The position numbers and the translations under genes were made by a program. Positions 59,609 through 64,000 of a stretch of DNA of 64,000 nucleotides are shown piece by piece. This DNA is from Erythroxylum novogranatense (Eukaryota; Streptophyta; Magnoliopsida; Malpighiales; Erythroxylaceae): positions 29,529,005 through 29,593,004 of the forward strand of contig CM057224.1 of NCBI GenBank assembly GCA_029891385.1, in the 5' to 3' direction. The notes beneath the pieces are model-generated. The model was not told the origin of the DNA, searched no databases, and worked only from the letters and a program-made list of their open reading frames with translations. Each line of letters opens with the position of its first letter. Position 1 is the first letter of the stretch.

Positions 59609-62600
59609 TAGTAGTACGTAATGTATCTGGGCACAGTTTGGAATATAGGTTGCATGCATTTGAGTCGCGTCGTTGCAGACCGTGGTAACTGATCCCTAGT
59701 CAGAGTCGCTCGAGGATGAATCCTACGGGTGCATAAGTGTCAAGTGACTAAGTGAGAGAAGAGTGAGACTGGATTAGAGTGAAAATCCCTAAATGGGGAT
59801 AATCAATTAGGAAAGGATAAAGGAAAAATGGATAAGAAGATTGAAATTGTACTGGGTTAGAAACCCTTATAAGTGATAGCCGAATGACCGTGTTGGCTTA
59901 GGCGATTAAAATTTCCAATTAAATTGACAATATTATGGTGACGAAAAAATGCGGATGTTGAGAATCGGGAGAGATTCATTAGAGATATGGGAAGTTTATT
60001 GGTTATAGTAGATCTAAGTGAAATGAAAAGCCCGGATGGTTAGGTAATTACGATTCATTGTATATGTCATGAAAGGGAAATATTGGAATTGAGTAAAATG
60101 TAGATGATCCAATCGGCATATTTTGATTCATTGTATTCGAGTTAGAGATCGAGATATTATAAGCGAAGATAATAGCGAAATGGAAAGAAGCTCAATAGAA
60201 ATCTTTATGAACGGTTTATTGAGAACCGAAAGAATGTAAAAGTGTATGATAGATGAAATGAATTCGGAAATGGTTATGAACTAGACCGCATAAGTTTGAG
60301 ACTGAAATTGTTAGGTGATTATGGTGCTTCGAGGTTGGAAATTCGTATGATAAAATCATAAAGGAAAAAGACAGACAGATGATTTCTACTGATGGTGTAT
60401 CGGGAAATTCTAAATTAGGTGTATATGGACACAAAAATGGTAAATGGATAGGTATATGGATAGAGATAAAATGGAGTGGTATCAACGATTTTGTCGGGTA
60501 TTGGGGACTGTGAACACCCGATCATAGACTGTTTGAGAAAAATAGAAGATAAGTAGCAGAAAAAGGAATGAAAAATAGGAATAATGATCATAAGCTGATA
60601 AGCCAAATTGATATGACCTTATAAGGTCAAGTTGCACGTAATGGATAGGGGAATGAGTCATACAGTTTAATGATACGGGGAGAATGAAATACAGATCTTG
60701 AAATGAATGAAACCACAATAGTGGTGTATGAAAAGAGTTATTGTATTTAAGTCGATTTACTGTTGGGGATATCTATTGGACAGTAATGTTGATTATGACT
60801 AATGAAATGTATGTGACAGATATATGGAAATCATAGAGGAAATGAGCGGTAAATGTTTAGAGTGATTATAAGTGTGAAGTTCTTAAGAGGTTAAAGTAAG
60901 ACAAAGGTGGACTGAGTGTACCTGTATGAGAGGAACTGAAAAGTGATTCTAGTATAGATTACTGAATACGTGGTAAAGAAAGTGTTTAAGTGACTGTCAC
61001 AAGGAACCTTCGCGAAAGGAATGTTCTGATCTGTTAAATGAAGACATAAGAGTGTCTTGATTGAGATTGTACGTATAGTGAAGAAGGATTGAAACACAAT
61101 TAGGAATAATCATTGATTGAGGAGACTTTCGCGAACCGTATAAAGATGGTATCAAGACGAATGGTCAAATGGATAGAAGTAGGGACAAAATTAAAAGTGA
61201 AATTGGGTCCTAGCTCATACTGCTGAGATTATCTGCCTTGTGTGTACAGAAATGTAAAGAATTCCATATGAGTGAGATTTTAATTTGAGGTGATTCTATT
61301 GCAATGTGAAGTGAATCGATCTCCAGTTATGATGTAAAACTGTTGAGGAATCTAGATTTGAAACGAAAAATAAAAGAGTCCCGAACTGAGGAGAGATACT
61401 AAAATAAAATGGAAAATTTTGGAGGTTTAAATATGGATGATAAGGTATTAACATATGTTGATATGAATCATATAAAAACAAATGAGAAGAGAAAATGAAA
61501 AAGAGTAACTGAATAGAGACAAGAGGGTCAAAAAGGGAAACTGACAATGAGGTGATGTAGTGACACCTTCATAAAGAAATTGCAGATACACTCATTGTAG
61601 ACTCAATGAAAAGGGTAAAAGATGTACGGTAAAGTCAATAAGACCCTAATAGGGAATATAATGAGGTAAGTAAATGGTAGTAACTGTGATTAGAGATAGA
61701 ATGTGTTTGGAATTGTGGAACAGTGAAAAGTGAAAAGAACGATAGGATTAATTGAGGAATCTGATACTGATGATATACATACATTGGAAGAGTGGGTAGT
61801 GAGTATTGAACTGCGACAATATGTTGAACAAGTATGAAATAAATTGAACTGACTGTGATAAATGGTATTAGTGCCATTCTCATTATTGAAAGCCTTGGAG
61901 ACTGTAGATTCCTATAAGGATACACTAGGTTAATTTGAGGAAAGATACGACAATGCTAGAATGAACAAACAATTCTGCCTACTACCCTTAACTAGTGAAC
62001 AGATAATGCTGCAATGAACGAATCAATTACAGATATTGGGATTGTCAATGATTGTCAAGCAGATATTGGGTAATAGTGAAGTGTTTTTGGAAAATTGAAG
62101 TTGTAAATGTAGTGATAAGAATGGTTAAGAGTGCAGAAAGTAAAGTGATAAATTTTATGATGAGTTTGAATATACAAATGGAATTGGAAAACTATAGTGA
62201 ACAAAAGTCGAAGGAGAAATAAGTGTACCCGATAAAAAGGTATAAGAACAAGAAAGTGAACTGTCAAAGTTAGACATTCTAGTCAGCTTATTTGAAAAGT
62301 GAAATTGAGTAATTGTAGGTATAGAATGAAGTGATTATTGGTTCAAGTGTTTATAGGTTGAATGTCCAATAGGAAAAAGGTTTGATTATGGTCGTGTTAT
62401 AGAGTTTTGATTCACTGGGAAAATATATACTGTTACACTGCACAGTGCCTACTGGGAGTTAAAGACCATAATGGATTTGAGACTAAAATGTGTGACAAAA
62501 AGGAAAGTGACTTAGGAAGCCTGTATGGTTAGCTAAAGTGGAATCGGATCGGACAAATGAGATAGAGTAAACTGTATATCCGGATGAAGTGTGTGAACAC

Positions 62601-63130
62601 TATTAAATAGTGATTTGTCTTACGAGAATCGATTTTGAATATAAAGTGAATGACATATGATAAATGACTGCATTAGGTACATTGTTACTGATTATAGTGA
62701 AGTGGAATTAAGTGTCACTGTATTGGTACCAAGGGAATGTAAATCGTCCCTGACGTGATTAAGGGAGGTACCAAAGAAATGAAAACGTACTCATTGGAAC
62801 ATAAGTTGGACTATATAACATTGGGGAAAAAGGTATTAGAGGAATAAAATGTGATAAGTGAATAGGTTCAAAATACTTGATCGAGTTAAATATCGAAACC
62901 AAAGGTAGTGACAGTTAGAAATGGTAAGTGAGATAGCTAAGAAAATGAGATCACCAATGATAGTTTTGTCAAATCCATTCTTGTCTTAAGTGATAATGAG
63001 TTAGCCATAGTAATCGAACCACGGATTTGAGAGTGGTTCTTGTGATCACTCCAAAAGTGAATCATTAAGTGGAAAAGTGTATAGGATATATAGACTCATA
63101 TGATTCTTGTCATAGTGAACAGTTGACCGA
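59609..63130 (+). other. Non-coding interior of LARD
   Basis: About 3.5 kb with strong strand asymmetry: the + strand is rich in A and G and poor in C. Minus-strand open frames of 60-96 codons (for example 61925-61635) are rich in Ser, Phe, Tyr and His, as expected from pyrimidine-rich triplets, and match nothing known to me. No protein domain is seen on either strand. Confidence 0.8.
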
Positions 63131-63167
63131 GAATTTCGAGGACGAAATTCTTATAAGGAGGGAGAAT
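63131..63167 (+). promoter_or_regulatory. AGGA-loop hairpin and polypurine tract of LARD
   Basis: GAATTTCG-AGGA-CGAAATTC (63131-63150) gives a perfect 8-bp stem. It is followed by TTATAAGGAGGGAGAAT and then the LTR TG at 63168. It is kept although the element encodes no protein. Confidence 0.8.
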
Positions 63168-64000
63168 TGTAACATCCACCCCTCCTGAAGGGTAAAATAG
63201 TAAAATTGGCATAGGATGGGATTGATAAGGAATAATCATTCTTGTTCATGCATAATAGGATTGATACAGTATCAATTGTGTATCTGGAATTACGGTAAAT
63301 GCATTCATGACATTCCGTAATTGGGCTTAACGGTATTTTATTGTGATTAACGGGGTTATGGGATTTGAAAAATTATTCGAGTCGTCATTGAGCGTTTACA
63401 TTTTAAGGGATTTTCAGAATTTTTCTGGAATTTTTCGAGAAAATTCGGATAACAAAATCGCCAGAATGGCCTAAACATGTTTTGGGGTAGAAAAGGTGAT
63501 TTTCGTGATTGAAAAATTATTTGGAGTGCACTTTACTGTTTTATAATTTTAGGAATTTCATTAATTCTCGAGAAAATAATTGGGAAATTCTGGATGGATA
63601 AATCGCCAATTGGCGAATCGGTCGATTTTCGGTAGCAAAAATCGCTACCCAATGGCACTGTAATATTGAGTATTTTATTTTGGGACGGAAAGTAGGGCCA
63701 TTGGAGTGAAATGGAGTAAAATTTTGATCTAGATTAATAAATTGATATTTTGACTTTTCTTAAAATTATTGACCAATGGTATGTTGCCATTTAAAAGCAA
63801 CATTTAATGCTTCCTCTTGAATGTTCTCGGATGTGTATGTGTTTAAGGCAAAAGAAGATGAATTGTTTAAGCCTTTGGTTTTAAACTCATCCGAAACACA
63901 CTCTTCATTTCAACCATTGAAAATTTTGCCTTTCTCTCAACTTTCTCCATAGCTTTAAGCTAAGTTCTTTGATCTCATCAAAGCTAGAAGATGAGTTTGG
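63168..64000 (+). repeat. 3' LTR of LARD (partial, cut by window end)
   Basis: The first 833 bp of the LTR match the 5' LTR. In the first 430 bp the copies differ by many one- to three-base indels at C/G runs, and thereafter they are almost identical. Confidence 0.95.

Larger units (their letters stand above)
55425..64000 (+). mobile_element. LARD-type Ty3 non-autonomous element (runs off window)
   Basis: LTRs at 55425-59589 and from 63168 (partial) enclose a 3.58-kb interior with a tRNA-Met PBS and a chromovirus-type polypurine tract but no coding. Long LTRs and a multi-kilobase non-coding interior are the definition of a large retrotransposon derivative. Left flank AGATA is the putative target duplication. 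It needs enzymes from an autonomous chromovirus. Confidence 0.93.

Noticed and set aside
61296..62267. Series of minus-strand frames of 70-96 codons in the LARD interior
   Set aside because: They reflect the purine-rich + strand (pyrimidine-rich minus strand has few stops); composition is Ser/Phe/Tyr/His-biased with no conserved motif.

Overview
The window is plant nuclear DNA, almost certainly from a seed plant and most likely a eudicot. It is AT-rich and consists almost entirely of LTR retrotransposons inserted into one another. The only host gene visible is the last exon of a WVD2-like (WDL) TPX2-domain microtubule-binding protein at 4977-5297. A Ty3 chromovirus lies directly upstream of it, with its 3' LTR ending at 4921, and a short 3' flank lies downstream. 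I see no tRNA or rRNA genes, no CRISPR array and no bacterial-type operons.

Layout. (1) 1-4921: 3' part of a degenerate chromovirus, + strand. (2) 4977-5990: WDL terminal exon and 3' flank. (3) About 5990-10380: old plant L1-type LINE with ORF1 and ORF2 relics. (4) 10381 onward: an LTR of a Tat/Athila-like Ty3 element (C, minus strand), split after six bases by a Tekay-type chromovirus (A, 10387-43470, minus strand, TSD GTTGA). A is about 9.2 kb once its guests are removed, and each of its LTRs carries its own guest. The left LTR holds a solo LTR (N1, 12022-24978, TSD CCATC), which holds a Ty1/copia element (14223-23883, TSD AAACT). The right LTR holds a non-autonomous element (N2, 31300-42210, TSD TATAA) with 5.1-kb LTRs around a 0.6-kb non-coding interior. 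(5) 43471-46270: rest of LTR C and its non-coding 3' interior. (6) About 46271-51719: a second Tat/Athila-like LTR (D) and interior; the LTR is split by a copia solo LTR that itself holds a probable Ty3 solo LTR. (7) 51720-55424: a minus-strand Ty1/copia element in D, cut by (8) a large LARD-type element with 4.2-kb LTRs and a 3.6-kb non-coding interior (55425 to the window end).

The reading frames of all coding elements are broken by stops and small indels. Element A still shows gag, protease, RT, RNase H, integrase and chromodomain. The LTR pairs differ mostly by small indels around C/G runs, so some frame breaks may be consensus errors rather than decay.

Four cis-acting patterns stand out. 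First, a hairpin with an AGGA loop sits 17-23 nt outside the LTR at the polypurine-tract end of five Ty3 elements; the same GAGGAC word is read in different protein frames or none. Second, a covarying GAG...CTC hairpin followed by CACC and, in most copies, a pyrimidine-rich 3' splice-site-like sequence occurs in four LTR families. Third, hypervariable CpG-rich palindromic cassettes occupy the same slot in related LTRs but with unrelated content. Fourth, an eight-copy AAGTCGACTT array spaced near multiples of 10 bp lies in the copia leader.
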